Assembly: GCF_012641745.1 (NCBI RefSeq)
Contig: NZ_WEHZ01000003.1
Coordinates: 1-64,000, forward strand
Length of the DNA: 64,000 bases
Source: Pseudoalteromonas peptidolytica
GTDB taxonomy: Bacteria; Pseudomonadota; Gammaproteobacteria; Enterobacterales; Alteromonadaceae
Reading direction: 5' to 3'
Of the stretch, positions 18,117-26,651 are shown in pieces. The notes beneath the pieces were generated by a model. It saw nothing but the letters and a program-made list of their open reading frames with translations. It made no database searches and was not told the origin of the DNA. The position numbers and the translations under genes were made by a program. Position 1 is the first letter of the stretch. Each line of letters starts with the position of its first letter.

Positions 18117-18855
18117 TTTATGTCTTAGTATGTATCGCCCAGAGGGTGAAATAGCAAATTATGTGCAAGCTGTTTGGTTTGCACAAACATCGCTTCAGGG
18201 CGAAGCATGGCTACCAAGTGATGGTGCTAATGGCATCATCATCCCCATTAGTGGTGAAGTATGGCTAAATAATAACAGAGTCACTGCTCCTTTTTATATT
18301 CAGCCAACAGCAACAAAGTCAGTAAAAGTATTTTATTCGGAAGCGACATGCTTCTGCGGTATCCGTTTCAAGCCTGCTGGGTTTGCATTTTTAGAAGCAG
18401 TTAACCATCCTCTAGTTGACCCCTGTAAAATAGCAACTATGGTCGAAAGCCTGCAATCTCATGCTAGTTTTGAGTTACTTTTGACGCTGCTACATCCAAT
18501 GCTTTCAGTGCAAGTACCCCAACATCACTCAGCCTTGTACACACAAACTCTACTCAGTCATATCGCAAAATTAACACCTCTCGATGAAGCATATACTCAA
18601 ACTCCAATCGGTAAACGTCAATTAGAAAGAAAAGTTAAGCTCCACTGTGGGATCACCCCAAAGCATCTCGCACGCATCTATAGAGCGCGACAAGCAAGAC
18701 AGAGATTAAAAGAAAACCCAAACATAAATCTTGCCCAACTTGCCCTTGAGTGTGACTACGCCGATCAAGCCCATCTCATCCGAGAGTTTAAATCAATCAT
18801 GCAAATAACCCCTGCAAAGTATAAAAAGCTACTGCAAGCCTCAACCGTAACCTAA
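18106..18855 (+). CDS. AraC-family transcriptional regulator (DUF6597-type N-terminus)
   Basis: 249 residues. The N-terminal part (MYRPEGEIANYVQAVWFAQ, WLPSDGANGIIIPISGEV, FCGIRFKPAGFAFL) resembles the DUF6597 sensor domain. The C-terminal DNA-binding domain has RQLERKVKLHCGITPKHLARIYRARQAR and LAQLALECDYADQAHLIREFKSIMQITPAKYKK, the two HTH units of AraC/XylS proteins. It starts inside the preceding CDS (11-nt overlap), so it probably controls the AhpD-like gene or a linked pathway. Inducer unknown. Confidence 0.85.
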   Translation: MITDLCLSMYRPEGEIANYVQAVWFAQTSLQGEAWLPSDGANGIIIPISGEVWLNNNRVTAPFYIQPTATKSVKVFYSEATCFCGIRFKPAGFAFLEAVNHPLVDPCKIATMVESLQSHASFELLLTLLHPMLSVQVPQHHSALYTQTLLSHIAKLTPLDEAYTQTPIGKRQLERKVKLHCGITPKHLARIYRARQARQRLKENPNINLAQLALECDYADQAHLIREFKSIMQITPAKYKKLLQASTVT

Positions 18856-19403
18856 GATATTACCTGCATAAAAAATCCATGTTCCTCAGTGCAGAATTAG
18901 CGTGTTGACCTCTTTTAGGTATGTAAATTGCTGTGAGTATATAGCCGGCCACTTAGCGTTTATCCTTCGTAACATAGCAATCGATACACTCTCCCTCGCA
19001 ACTAATGCGCCCCCTCCAATTGATATTATGCGACAAGCGCACAATTTCAATAATCGCTTTTTGAAGATAATAACGCCTGCTTATTTGGTTTCTTTTTTAA
19101 CTCAAGCTAAACAGTCTCACGATGGTACTTTACATGTTGACAAGTCGCAGTAATATTGCTTGATTTTTAGCGAAAAATGCGTATTTCTATAAGTGTTGTA
19201 CTTATTATTTGAAATCAGGTTTTGCTATGTGGACACAATCTCTTACTGTTGTTTAGATGTATTGTACTCGTCGTCGATTTTTTAAGGGCTTCACCCACAG
19301 GCACTAATTCTCTGTTCTCGGTCTAGAAAGTTATCACCCTCACTTTTTAACTGAAGGGTGACGGATGAGCTTTTTTGATAAAGCCTCATTTATTACTAAG
19401 GAT
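18856..19403. other. 548-bp gene-free interval
   Basis: Lies between converging genes. A hairpin TCACCCT/AGGGTGA (19334-19340 / 19355-19361) followed by a T-run near 19371-19376 may end transcription. An 83-codon frame from 18902 shows no family features. This is the left border of the AT-rich island. Confidence 0.4.
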
Positions 19404-19790
19404 TTAATTCCAGCGATATAAAACACCATTAGTTGATTTTTTTCTCATTTCCTTAATTAATTCGTTGCTCAAAAACAAAGAGCTATTATCCTCACTCCTA
19501 AATATATGTGTACTTTCATTGGTGTGTGAATCATTATCACAACCTACAACGTAAAGATAACAATAGCTCAACTCTAACTCTGAAAATTTTAATTCTACAG
19601 CACCTTCTTGAATTTCAATATTACTTTTTAAAAAAGGCGATAGTTTCTCTAAAATTCTATTATTTATAAAAACTTTTGGAAATAGGTAAAAGTCAAAGAC
19701 CAAATCAGGGGGAGCTAACTCCCCTTTTATGTTTTCTTTTAGTGGGAAAGTGCTTAGTGACTTTACACTTAATTCAAAAAAACCTTCCAT
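19404..19790 (-). CDS. Putative Imm11-like (DUF1629-type) immunity protein, short
   Basis: 128 residues, no signal peptide or membrane segment, acidic. FINNRILEKLSPFLKSNIEIQEGAVEL followed by YLYVVGCDNDS and HIFRSEDNSSLFLSNELIKEMRKKSTNGVLYRW follow the pattern I know from Imm11/DUF1629 immunity proteins (hIFR, then vS.el...l, then G). The C-terminal stretch resembles the matching stretch of the upstream gene (HIF...S.E...E), so the two may be diverged paralogues. Codons are strongly A/T-biased, unlike neighbours. It overlaps the upstream gene by 1 nt. The family call is tentative. Confidence 0.4.
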   Translation of the reverse strand: MEGFFELSVKSLSTFPLKENIKGELAPPDLVFDFYLFPKVFINNRILEKLSPFLKSNIEIQEGAVELKFSELELSYCYLYVVGCDNDSHTNESTHIFRSEDNSSLFLSNELIKEMRKKSTNGVLYRWN

Positions 19791-20392
19791 TAAAATAACT
19801 CCGGAACTTTTCCATCTTCATAAATTGGCTTGACTAAAAGACTTGAATCATTATTCGTTGATAAGTAGGTCAATAACTCTTCACCGATTTCTTTAGATAC
19901 GATTATAGTACCTTCAGCTTCTTCAACCATAAAAATGTGTTTTTTATGTTTCGGGATCTTTTTTAACTTCTCTAAATCAAGGTATAAGGATAATATCTTT
20001 ATATGATTCTTCCTTTTAGGGAAAACAAAAATATCACTTTTCCCCATATCTGCACATGGAATTTTATTTTCAAACGAAATTAAGCTAAATTTACATAGAG
20101 TCTCAGAGCTTTTGTCACTAATTGATATAGGAAAAAATCGACACCGATATGGGTTATATTTTGAAAGAATCATCGAGATATCTTCCTTGCAAATAACTTC
20201 CCCTATAAAATGGAAATCTTTGATCGATTTTAATGTGTACTCTTCCTTTAATTTTATAATTTTTTTGACGCTCACATGAGGATATCCTAGGTGGCAATAG
20301 TAATCAGCTCTATCATTTGTTGTAATTGAACTGTTATTGCTCATTAAATTTTCAAATATCAAATAGTACTCTGCTATCTTATCTACACCCAT
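19790..20392 (-). CDS. Putative Imm11-like (DUF1629-type) immunity protein
   Basis: 200 residues, Lys-rich, cytoplasmic by composition. KDFHFIGEVICKEDISMILSKYNPYRCRFFPISI, then NKIPCADMGKSDIF and LYLDLEKLKKIPKHKKHIFMVEEAEGTIIVSKEIGEELL resemble the order of conserved elements in Imm11 proteins that protect against polymorphic toxins. No toxin or Rhs/CDI gene is near. The base composition is much more AT-rich than the flanks, which suggests horizontal gain. Forms a 1-nt overlapping pair with the downstream gene. Could instead be an unrelated hypothetical family. Confidence 0.4.
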   Translation of the reverse strand: MGVDKIAEYYLIFENLMSNNSSITTNDRADYYCHLGYPHVSVKKIIKLKEEYTLKSIKDFHFIGEVICKEDISMILSKYNPYRCRFFPISISDKSSETLCKFSLISFENKIPCADMGKSDIFVFPKRKNHIKILSLYLDLEKLKKIPKHKKHIFMVEEAEGTIIVSKEIGEELLTYLSTNNDSSLLVKPIYEDGKVPELF

Positions 20393-20573
20393 AATTGCCT
20401 ATATTTTCACATTGAATTCTACTTTTCTCGTATTATATTATAATTCTAAATAATATTATTAATATTTCCTCCCCAGAGAGGCGAATAAGTCCCAAATCCA
20501 GATTACAAACGCACCTCTCTTGGTTAAAAGGCAAGTAAATCTATTGCCTGCACTAGCCAAAACGCAAACTTAG

Positions 20574-21134
20574 TTAATAAACAACAAAGAAAAGTCCCTT
20601 AGCAAGTGGCTCCGATCTAGATTCTAATCTATGCGGGATATTTGCATTAAAAGTAGTTAAACAATTTTGTTGTGCACTTATTTTATTGCCTGCTACATAA
20701 ATATCTAATTTGCCTTGCTGCAACCATAGGTGTTTGATGGAACCTCTCACATTAGCTGAAAAGGATGTTTTGCCAGCCTCATTAAAATAAAATTGATAAA
20801 TTTCAGTAGTAAATAAACCACTTTGCTTTTTCAATATATGGCAGGTAAATGGGCTGTCAACTTTACTGATAATATTATCTTTTGTTGCTCTAGAGGTACT
20901 GATATTCAAAGCTCGTCCGGGCGGTTGAACTAATGTTGCTAGCTCATAGTTCATGGCTTCTGCCAGTTTTGCCAGTACCGCAATTGTTGGTACGGTTTGA
21001 CCTGACTCAATTTGAGCTATCATTGAGCGACTAACACCAGATCTATCCGCCAATGCTTGTAAGCTTGTGCATTCAGCAGAACGATAGCTACGGATCAACT
21101 TGCCTATGTAATCGAAACTTAAACCATCACTCAT
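20574..21134 (-). CDS. XRE-family regulator with C-terminal cupin
   Basis: 186 residues. The N-terminal HTH is IGKLIRSYRSAECTSLQALADRSGVSRSMIAQIESGQTVPTIAVLAKLAEAMN (residues about 11-62). The C-terminal part (KHLWLQQGKLDIYVAGNKISAQQNCLTTFNANIPHRLESRSE) is a small cupin that should sense a ligand. The gene is divergent from an SDR gene and the palindrome at 21162-21178 between them is a good operator candidate. Proteins of this layout often repress an adjacent catabolic or detoxification gene. Confidence 0.85.
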   Translation of the reverse strand: MSDGLSFDYIGKLIRSYRSAECTSLQALADRSGVSRSMIAQIESGQTVPTIAVLAKLAEAMNYELATLVQPPGRALNISTSRATKDNIISKVDSPFTCHILKKQSGLFTTEIYQFYFNEAGKTSFSANVRGSIKHLWLQQGKLDIYVAGNKISAQQNCLTTFNANIPHRLESRSEPLAKGLFFVVY

Positions 21135-21161
21135 AATATTAACTCTCGAATTTCCGTTATA

Positions 21162-21178
21162 TTGGATATTTAATCCAA
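21162..21178. promoter_or_regulatory. Palindromic operator candidate for the XRE-cupin regulator
   Basis: TTGGAT-ATTTA-ATCCAA is a perfect 6-bp inverted repeat with a 5-bp centre, 28 bp before the regulator start and 67 bp before the SDR start. Confidence 0.55.
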
Positions 21179-21244
21179 CATATTACACGCATTTACTGTA
21201 AATGATAGAGTGGAGCTGAATAAAACATATACAAGGTATGGACG

Positions 21245-22018
21245 ATGCTATTAAAAGGTAAAAAGATTTTAGTGACGGGCGCAAGTTCAGGAATAGGTAT
21301 GGCAGCAGCTAAGTTATTTTCTTCAGAAGGCGCATCTGTCGCACTAGCGGCACGTAGAAAAAATAAGTTAGATGCGTTAGTTGCAGAAATAAAAAGCGCA
21401 GGTGGCATCGCAGTAGCGATTGAGGCCGATATATCTAGAACTAAAGGTGTTACAGAAATGATGGAGCAAGCAGTTAACCGTTTAGCTGGTCTTGATGGCG
21501 CATTTAATAATGCAGGTACCATAGGCAATTTTTCCCCAATGTTGAATCAGTCTGAGCAAGATTGGGATGAGACGATAAATGTGAATCTAAAATCGGTCTG
21601 GTTCAGCAGTCAATGGCAGATGAGATACTTTCAGACCAATGACATCAAAGGCTCGATTGTAAACACTTCCTCATGGTTAGCTTCCGGTGCCTTGTGTGGT
21701 TCGAGCGTATATTCAGCATCCAAAGCTGGCATTGACGCATTTGTTCGCGCAGCTGCTATTGAGGTTGCCAACAGCGGCATACGTATAAATAGTGTGAACC
21801 CTGGTGGCATCAATACCGAGATGACAAGAGAAGCATTTAACCATGACAAACTTATTCTAGATATGTTTTCACAACAGCATCCAGCAAAACGTTTAGGTGA
21901 GCCTACTGAAGTTGCCGAGCTCGCCTGTTGGTTGCTTAGCGAACGTGCAAGTTTTGTTAACGGCCAAGCAATCCATGTTGATAGTGGCTACACCATAGGT
22001 GGCCAACGGGGCAGTTAG
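21245..22018 (+). CDS. Short-chain dehydrogenase/reductase (SDR)
   Basis: 257 residues, classical SDR. The NAD(P) motif TGASSGIG is at 11-18, NNAG at about 89-92, the catalytic Ser in NTSSWLASG, and YSASK for the Tyr/Lys pair. The C-terminus SERASFVNGQAIHVDSGYTIGGQ is usual for glucose-1-dehydrogenase-like SDRs. AARRKNK after the first strand suggests NADP preference. Substrate unknown. It is divergent from the XRE-cupin regulator and 80 bp upstream of a secreted CMD-like gene, so they may form a small unit. Confidence 0.87.
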   Translation: MLLKGKKILVTGASSGIGMAAAKLFSSEGASVALAARRKNKLDALVAEIKSAGGIAVAIEADISRTKGVTEMMEQAVNRLAGLDGAFNNAGTIGNFSPMLNQSEQDWDETINVNLKSVWFSSQWQMRYFQTNDIKGSIVNTSSWLASGALCGSSVYSASKAGIDAFVRAAAIEVANSGIRINSVNPGGINTEMTREAFNHDKLILDMFSQQHPAKRLGEPTEVAELACWLLSERASFVNGQAIHVDSGYTIGGQRGS

Positions 22019-22098
22019 CTGCGTTGTTTAATAGCTGTATTACCCAATAAAAAACAGGCTTAAAAACGATATTAGAAAACCAAAGTAGAGAAATATTT

Positions 22099-22848
22099 AT
22101 GTTTAAAAAGATACTAGCCATTTCCTTATTGATAACCTCAATTTCCTCGTCACATGCCACTGAGGGCAACTTTTCAATAACCAAATTTAGGGCGGAGAGG
22201 GACATTAAAAAGGTATTAACCCTTACACAACGCCAGCAGGCTATTGTAAAAATATCTGCGCTGTCGGCTCTTGAATTAACAGAAGCCCTTCAACAAGTTG
22301 TCGCTACATCATTAGAAAAAAAATTTATAGGGCAGCAAGATGTGGTGCTAATTTTAACTCAGCTTACTTCATACTATGGCTTTCCCCGGGCAGAAAAATC
22401 CATTGATGCACTTGCTTCTTCAATTGATAAACATTTATCATTCACATTACCACCCGATACAAGTAAAGCGCGATATAAGAAAGGAGTAGAAGAGTATACT
22501 AAGCTGGATAATAATGGGTATCAAACAATTATTACAGCATTTAAACCTATGTCAGTAGGGTTAACAGATACGACTTACCAACTATTTGGTGATGCTTTTG
22601 GTATACCAGGGCTTACAATTAAAGAGCGGCAATTAGCGACAATTAGTGCACTCGCCGCACTGGGTACAGCAAGACCTCAACTTCAATATCACTTAGGTAC
22701 AAGTATACAAGTAGGCTTAACTAAAGCGGAAATAATGGATATGGTAATATATATGCAATTTTTAGCTGGCATGCCAGCTGCTTACAATGCTGCTCTGGCG
22801 GCAAAAGAAGTGTTTGCAGCAAAGTCAGAAAACCCTTATACGGACTAA
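22099..22848 (+). CDS. Secreted two-domain carboxymuconolactone decarboxylase-like protein
   Basis: 249 residues with an N-terminal signal peptide (FKKILAISLLITSISSSHA). Two CMD-like helical domains are seen: LTQRQQAIVKISALSALELTEALQQVV with LTSYYGFPRAEKSID, and LTIKERQLATISALAALGTARPQLQYHLGTSIQVGLTKAEIMDMVIYMQFLAGMPAAYNA. Neither domain has the CxxC redox pair of AhpD, so peroxidase chemistry by that route is unlikely. Periplasmic role unknown. Same direction as the SDR, 80 bp downstream. Confidence 0.8.
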   Translation: MFKKILAISLLITSISSSHATEGNFSITKFRAERDIKKVLTLTQRQQAIVKISALSALELTEALQQVVATSLEKKFIGQQDVVLILTQLTSYYGFPRAEKSIDALASSIDKHLSFTLPPDTSKARYKKGVEEYTKLDNNGYQTIITAFKPMSVGLTDTTYQLFGDAFGIPGLTIKERQLATISALAALGTARPQLQYHLGTSIQVGLTKAEIMDMVIYMQFLAGMPAAYNAALAAKEVFAAKSENPYTD

Positions 22849-22942
22849 CTTGTACTAACTCTACAACAAGCGCTGCTGTATTGTGGCGCTTCGATAATAA
22901 AAACGCAAAAGCCACGAGTAATTGACGATTTGTAATTCCAAA

Positions 22943-23902
22943 CTACTCAGCTTCGATATGTTCAGTAGGAAAAGTAATAGTAAAGCGGCTCCCTATTCCC
23001 TCTTCACTTTGCACCGTAATACTTCCACGATGTTCCTTTATAATTGCATGTGTGACAGCAAGCCCCATCCCCGTTCCTTCACCCACAGGCTTGGTAGTAA
23101 AGAATGGGTCAAATAGTCGATTTATAATATCTGGGTCAATGCCAATACCATTGTCACTGATACTCAAAATGACTTCTTTGTCATTGCCCGGTGCAAGCAG
23201 AACTTCTATTGTTTTATGGGGCTTATGATCCCTATCAACCGCATACTTGGCGTTTGCAAGTAAATTAATGATGGCTTGCTTTATAGCACCATCCTTACCA
23301 AGGATTGGCGCAACATCTTCAATAGCAATGACTAAATCGTAACTTTTAAGCTGTCCACTCAGTAAGCGTAACGTGTCTTCTACTATAGGTTTTAGTGCAA
23401 TGCTTGAGAAGCTATCATTATTTGAACGCGAAAAATTCATCAAATCACTAACTATGATTTTTATACGTTCACAACCGTGTAGCGTATCGTTGATGAGATC
23501 TGGTAGATCTTCCGAAATATCATTGAGCCGTTGAGTAACATACGCCTCTTTTAGTTGCGTACTTAGCATCTGATCGTTGTCAGTATGTCCTGCCATACTC
23601 GCTAAATTAAGTAGTTCTTGTAATGCAGGTAAGTAGTGATTTAGAGACTCAAGGTTACCTCTAACGTAGGCTAGAGGGTTATTTAATTCATGAGCAACAC
23701 CAGCAGACAAAGAACCCAAGGTCGCCATACGTTCATTATTAATAAGCACAGCTTGCTGGTTCTTTAGCTGCTCCAATTGGCGCTCTAGTGTTTGATTGGC
23801 AAGATATAAGGCTCTGGTTTTTTCTTCAAGTAAAGACTCTACTTCATCTCTCGCTTGCTTTTCGCGAAGGTACGCTTTTTTGTAGTCATTAGGATCAGAC
23901 AT
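22943..23902 (-). CDS. hnoK: Soluble histidine kinase HnoK, partner of H-NOX
   Basis: 319 residues without a membrane segment. An N-terminal coiled coil (REKQARDEVESLLEEKTRALYLANQTLERQLEQLKN) leads into HisKA with the phospho-acceptor H71 in GSLSAGVAHELNNPLAYVRGN, then the ATPase domain: N box INLLANAKYAVD, G1 ISDNGIGID, F box FDPFFTTK and G2 GTGMGLAV. It lies 4 nt after the H-NOX gene. In Shewanella, Vibrio and Pseudoalteromonas such pairs use NO bound to H-NOX to inhibit kinase autophosphorylation. No response regulator is adjacent. I start at ATG 23902; TTG directly before is open too. Confidence 0.88.
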   Translation of the reverse strand: MSDPNDYKKAYLREKQARDEVESLLEEKTRALYLANQTLERQLEQLKNQQAVLINNERMATLGSLSAGVAHELNNPLAYVRGNLESLNHYLPALQELLNLASMAGHTDNDQMLSTQLKEAYVTQRLNDISEDLPDLINDTLHGCERIKIIVSDLMNFSRSNNDSFSSIALKPIVEDTLRLLSGQLKSYDLVIAIEDVAPILGKDGAIKQAIINLLANAKYAVDRDHKPHKTIEVLLAPGNDKEVILSISDNGIGIDPDIINRLFDPFFTTKPVGEGTGMGLAVTHAIIKEHRGSITVQSEEGIGSRFTITFPTEHIEAE

Positions 23903-23906
23903 CAAC

Positions 23907-24446
23907 TTAATCCAAATGCAAAATCAGTACACAGTGATCGGCGCCTTCGTGCATACATTGGGGGTGCTCTATTCTGAGTACTCTATTATAATGTTGCGCT
24001 GCACCATGGAGGAGGCCTTCCGCGCAAAAGCATAGCTTTCGGTTTGACTTGTACTTGAGTATGATGGTTTTATCGTTTTCAATAGTTGTGGTGATGGAAG
24101 GCAAGTTAGGTTCGTCATATAGCTTTTTAACTTCCATGTGAATGACGCTGTCAATCGACACCACCAGCTCTTCAAATGAACTAAACTTAGACGAAATCCC
24201 CACATGCTTTTTAGCCAAAAATCCAAACAAAGACTGTCCAAATATCGCTAATACTTCGGTTAATGGTTTATCAAGTTTACTTGCGACTCCTTGAGCTAAT
24301 GCAAATAATTCCTCGTCTGGATATGCCGTGGGCGACACATATACTCTCCCCTGCGGCGCGTAGGTTTCAAGTAATTCATCCCACTCCTGCATACCGATGG
24401 TTTCGATGGCTAACTCTTCTAGACCTCTGAACACAACACCGCGCAT
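23907..24446 (-). CDS. hnoX: Heme NO/O2-binding sensor H-NOX
   Basis: 179 residues. MRGVVFRGLEEL opens the H-NOX fold; H103 in VIHMEVKKLYDEPNLPSI is the proximal heme ligand, and YxSxR (Y132, S134, R136) holds the heme propionates. C139, C141, C164 and C172 resemble the zinc/thiol site known in facultative-anaerobe H-NOX proteins. No distal Tyr is obvious, as expected for NO-selective members. ATG 24446 follows AGGAGAGCGTG; the GTG just before would crowd the RBS. Co-transcribed with hnoK. Confidence 0.9.
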   Translation of the reverse strand: MRGVVFRGLEELAIETIGMQEWDELLETYAPQGRVYVSPTAYPDEELFALAQGVASKLDKPLTEVLAIFGQSLFGFLAKKHVGISSKFSSFEELVVSIDSVIHMEVKKLYDEPNLPSITTTIENDKTIILKYKSNRKLCFCAEGLLHGAAQHYNRVLRIEHPQCMHEGADHCVLILHLD

Positions 24447-24848
24447 CACGCTCTCCTATCACAAGGTTATACTGTTTTTTAATTCAATATTTGTCAGGTT
24501 AAGAGAGTAGTGTTGATACCAAGTGTATTACTGTTGACATATACAACCAACAAACAGCATGCCTTTTGCTGCACTAGAAAGAGATATATACCCGTCTTTA
24601 GTCAGACACAGCGCAGTACTATCAACAAGGTAAACTCCAGTGAAAAGCACTGTAAGATTAATGCTTTATTCTGCCAATTTTACTGACTTTGGCACATTCT
24701 GTTCATCAACTTGATTGACTCATTGGTTTAATTCTACTCACTCTTTAGCAAAGCACTCAGTGCCACATTAAAAGCGTGACTTTCAAAAGGTAGTGCACTT
24801 TGTGCTTTATGTAAGTGTAGAACATGAATAAAGAAATACAGTATATTT
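24447..24848. other. 402-bp gene-free interval
   Basis: Holds the H-NOX promoter region. No repeat copy, and no palindrome I would call an operator. Confidence 0.35.
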
Positions 24849-26267
24849 CTACTCGTTCACTGATGTATTCGCCGCATCGCCAAGTTCAGCTTCTTCATCA
24901 CTTTGACTGTCTAGTGTAATTCTCTCAAGTCCCGACATGATAAGTGGAAGATCCTGCTCATCATTATGCCTGAACAGCTTTTCCTTAATACCCTGATAAT
25001 AGTTACTAACAATTCCTGCTAGGTTGTTTTCCATCCAGGTCTCCACTGAATCAGAGCGCTTAAATGCTTCTGGATTTTCTTCAACATCTTCTAATACAGA
25101 TAACCACATGTCTAATTCAGCCCTGACAGGCATTCCCTGTGACTCTTCCATCACGTCATTCATCCAGCCTAATCCTTGGTTTTCATAGGCTTTAATTAAC
25201 TGTTTATATAAACGGCTTTTTTCGTTGTCATCGGCGGGTTTACCCTCAAACTTTATATACTCTTGATTATTTGTTTTAAAATACTCTGTATTCTCATTTT
25301 CATAATTGAGCTTACTGAGTCTTGCAAATAAATTACCGGGCTCCTCAGTATCTATTTCGCTCAACATTTCCATAAAACTTGTACGATCATTTGGCTTCAC
25401 TAAAGTCGCCATATCCAATAGACCTCGACTCGTGTCAAAATCAGCACTAACGAACTTAGCATTGAGGTCTAAAATTTCTCCGTCAGAAAACTTATTACTA
25501 ATAACAAATTGAGCAAAATCATTTAAAAGCTGATTGTTCATATCCCCATATGTATTTACATGTTCAAAAATGCCACTTTCGGTATATTGTAAGTCCGTGT
25601 CTACTCGGCCATCTTCATCAAGTAAATAAGGTGGAAAAACGGGATCCTCAAACACTTTATTATCGGCTTGCTCCATTAATTTAGACATCGTCTGAATGGT
25701 GTCTTGTAACACCTCATCACTCATACCGTTAAGTTTGTTTATTAACTCTGTTGAATAGTCATTTCTACGTTGTTCAAAGCTATTTACCGATAGAGACTGG
25801 ACAATAAAATCCGTTAGTTGTCCTAGCTCCTCATCACTCAGTCTATTGGCAACATCAAGAAGCGCTTGTGTTGGTTTGAAGTGCGCAAATTCAAATTGTC
25901 TTTCTTCACTTAAACGATCGAATATTGACAAGAATTCATCAATTTTTTCTCGCCCTTCAAAGTCACCGTAGGTATCTTTATAAACGCGCCCATTTTCATC
26001 TGTTCCAATGTGCTCTCGATGAATACCATAATGCTGTAATCCGATTGTCCTAAGCTCAATACCACGGATCATTCGAGGATCATAAGTAACTGGAGGCTGA
26101 GTGTAAGAAAAGTCTATAGTTAAATTGCTATTACTTTTCAATAACTCAGAGTTATCGTCATTTTTTTTATCATTTGCGAATGCTGTCAGTGCCTCAGTCA
26201 TTTTGTCTGATGAATTCGACGCGCTCACTTTCACATTACTTGTATGGAGTTGTGGCTTAATGTTCAT
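24849..26267 (-). CDS. Large acidic protein of unknown function
   Basis: 472 residues, rich in Asp, Glu, Asn and Ser, with no signal peptide or membrane span. The first 60 residues look disordered (NVKVSASNSSDKMTEAL, KKNDDNSELLKSNSNL). The remainder is probably helical, with recurring phrases such as LSDEELGQLTDFIVQSLS, MSDEVLQDTIQTMSKLME and FSDGEILDLNAKFVSAD, which look like a repeated module of about 100 residues. I do not recognise the family. ATG 26267 has AAGGA upstream. Single gene. Confidence 0.6.
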   Translation of the reverse strand: MNIKPQLHTSNVKVSASNSSDKMTEALTAFANDKKNDDNSELLKSNSNLTIDFSYTQPPVTYDPRMIRGIELRTIGLQHYGIHREHIGTDENGRVYKDTYGDFEGREKIDEFLSIFDRLSEERQFEFAHFKPTQALLDVANRLSDEELGQLTDFIVQSLSVNSFEQRRNDYSTELINKLNGMSDEVLQDTIQTMSKLMEQADNKVFEDPVFPPYLLDEDGRVDTDLQYTESGIFEHVNTYGDMNNQLLNDFAQFVISNKFSDGEILDLNAKFVSADFDTSRGLLDMATLVKPNDRTSFMEMLSEIDTEEPGNLFARLSKLNYENENTEYFKTNNQEYIKFEGKPADDNEKSRLYKQLIKAYENQGLGWMNDVMEESQGMPVRAELDMWLSVLEDVEENPEAFKRSDSVETWMENNLAGIVSNYYQGIKEKLFRHNDEQDLPLIMSGLERITLDSQSDEEAELGDAANTSVNE

Positions 26268-26651
26268 AACTTGGATCCTTGTTATGGTAGCAACTGCATT
26301 AATTTTCTGCTCAACTTTGAAAACAATACGGTTTTATCTCAATACTTGCTCCATTTGCGCAAGTAAATCACACGCTAGCCCCGTTAAAAACTTCTTATTT
26401 AAAACACCGTAGTTATCGGCAATATAACTCTGGTTAGGCTAGCGCTTGAAGAGCAAAAAACCATTGCTACTAAAACTATTTTTTCATTTCAAATTAATGC
26501 GTTTGCGTAATGAAGTTATTACAAAATCGGTTGGCGCAAGCGCCATTACCTTTTATCGACAAAGACAGAATAAACTTTACCCAATTTGTTCCTTTATTTA
26601 AGATCCAACTAATATCTGTCATTAAGACTTTATACATAATTGTGTATCTTT
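26268..26651. other. 384-bp gene-free interval
   Basis: Contains an 8-bp inverted pair CGCTAGCC (26373-26380) / GGCTAGCG (26437-26444). A 67-codon frame overlapping the YaeR gene on the other strand is a shadow. Confidence 0.35.

Noticed and set aside
18902..19153. 83-codon open frame
   Set aside because: No RBS, no recognisable domain, and it lies in a gene-free interval; could be a relic but unsupported.
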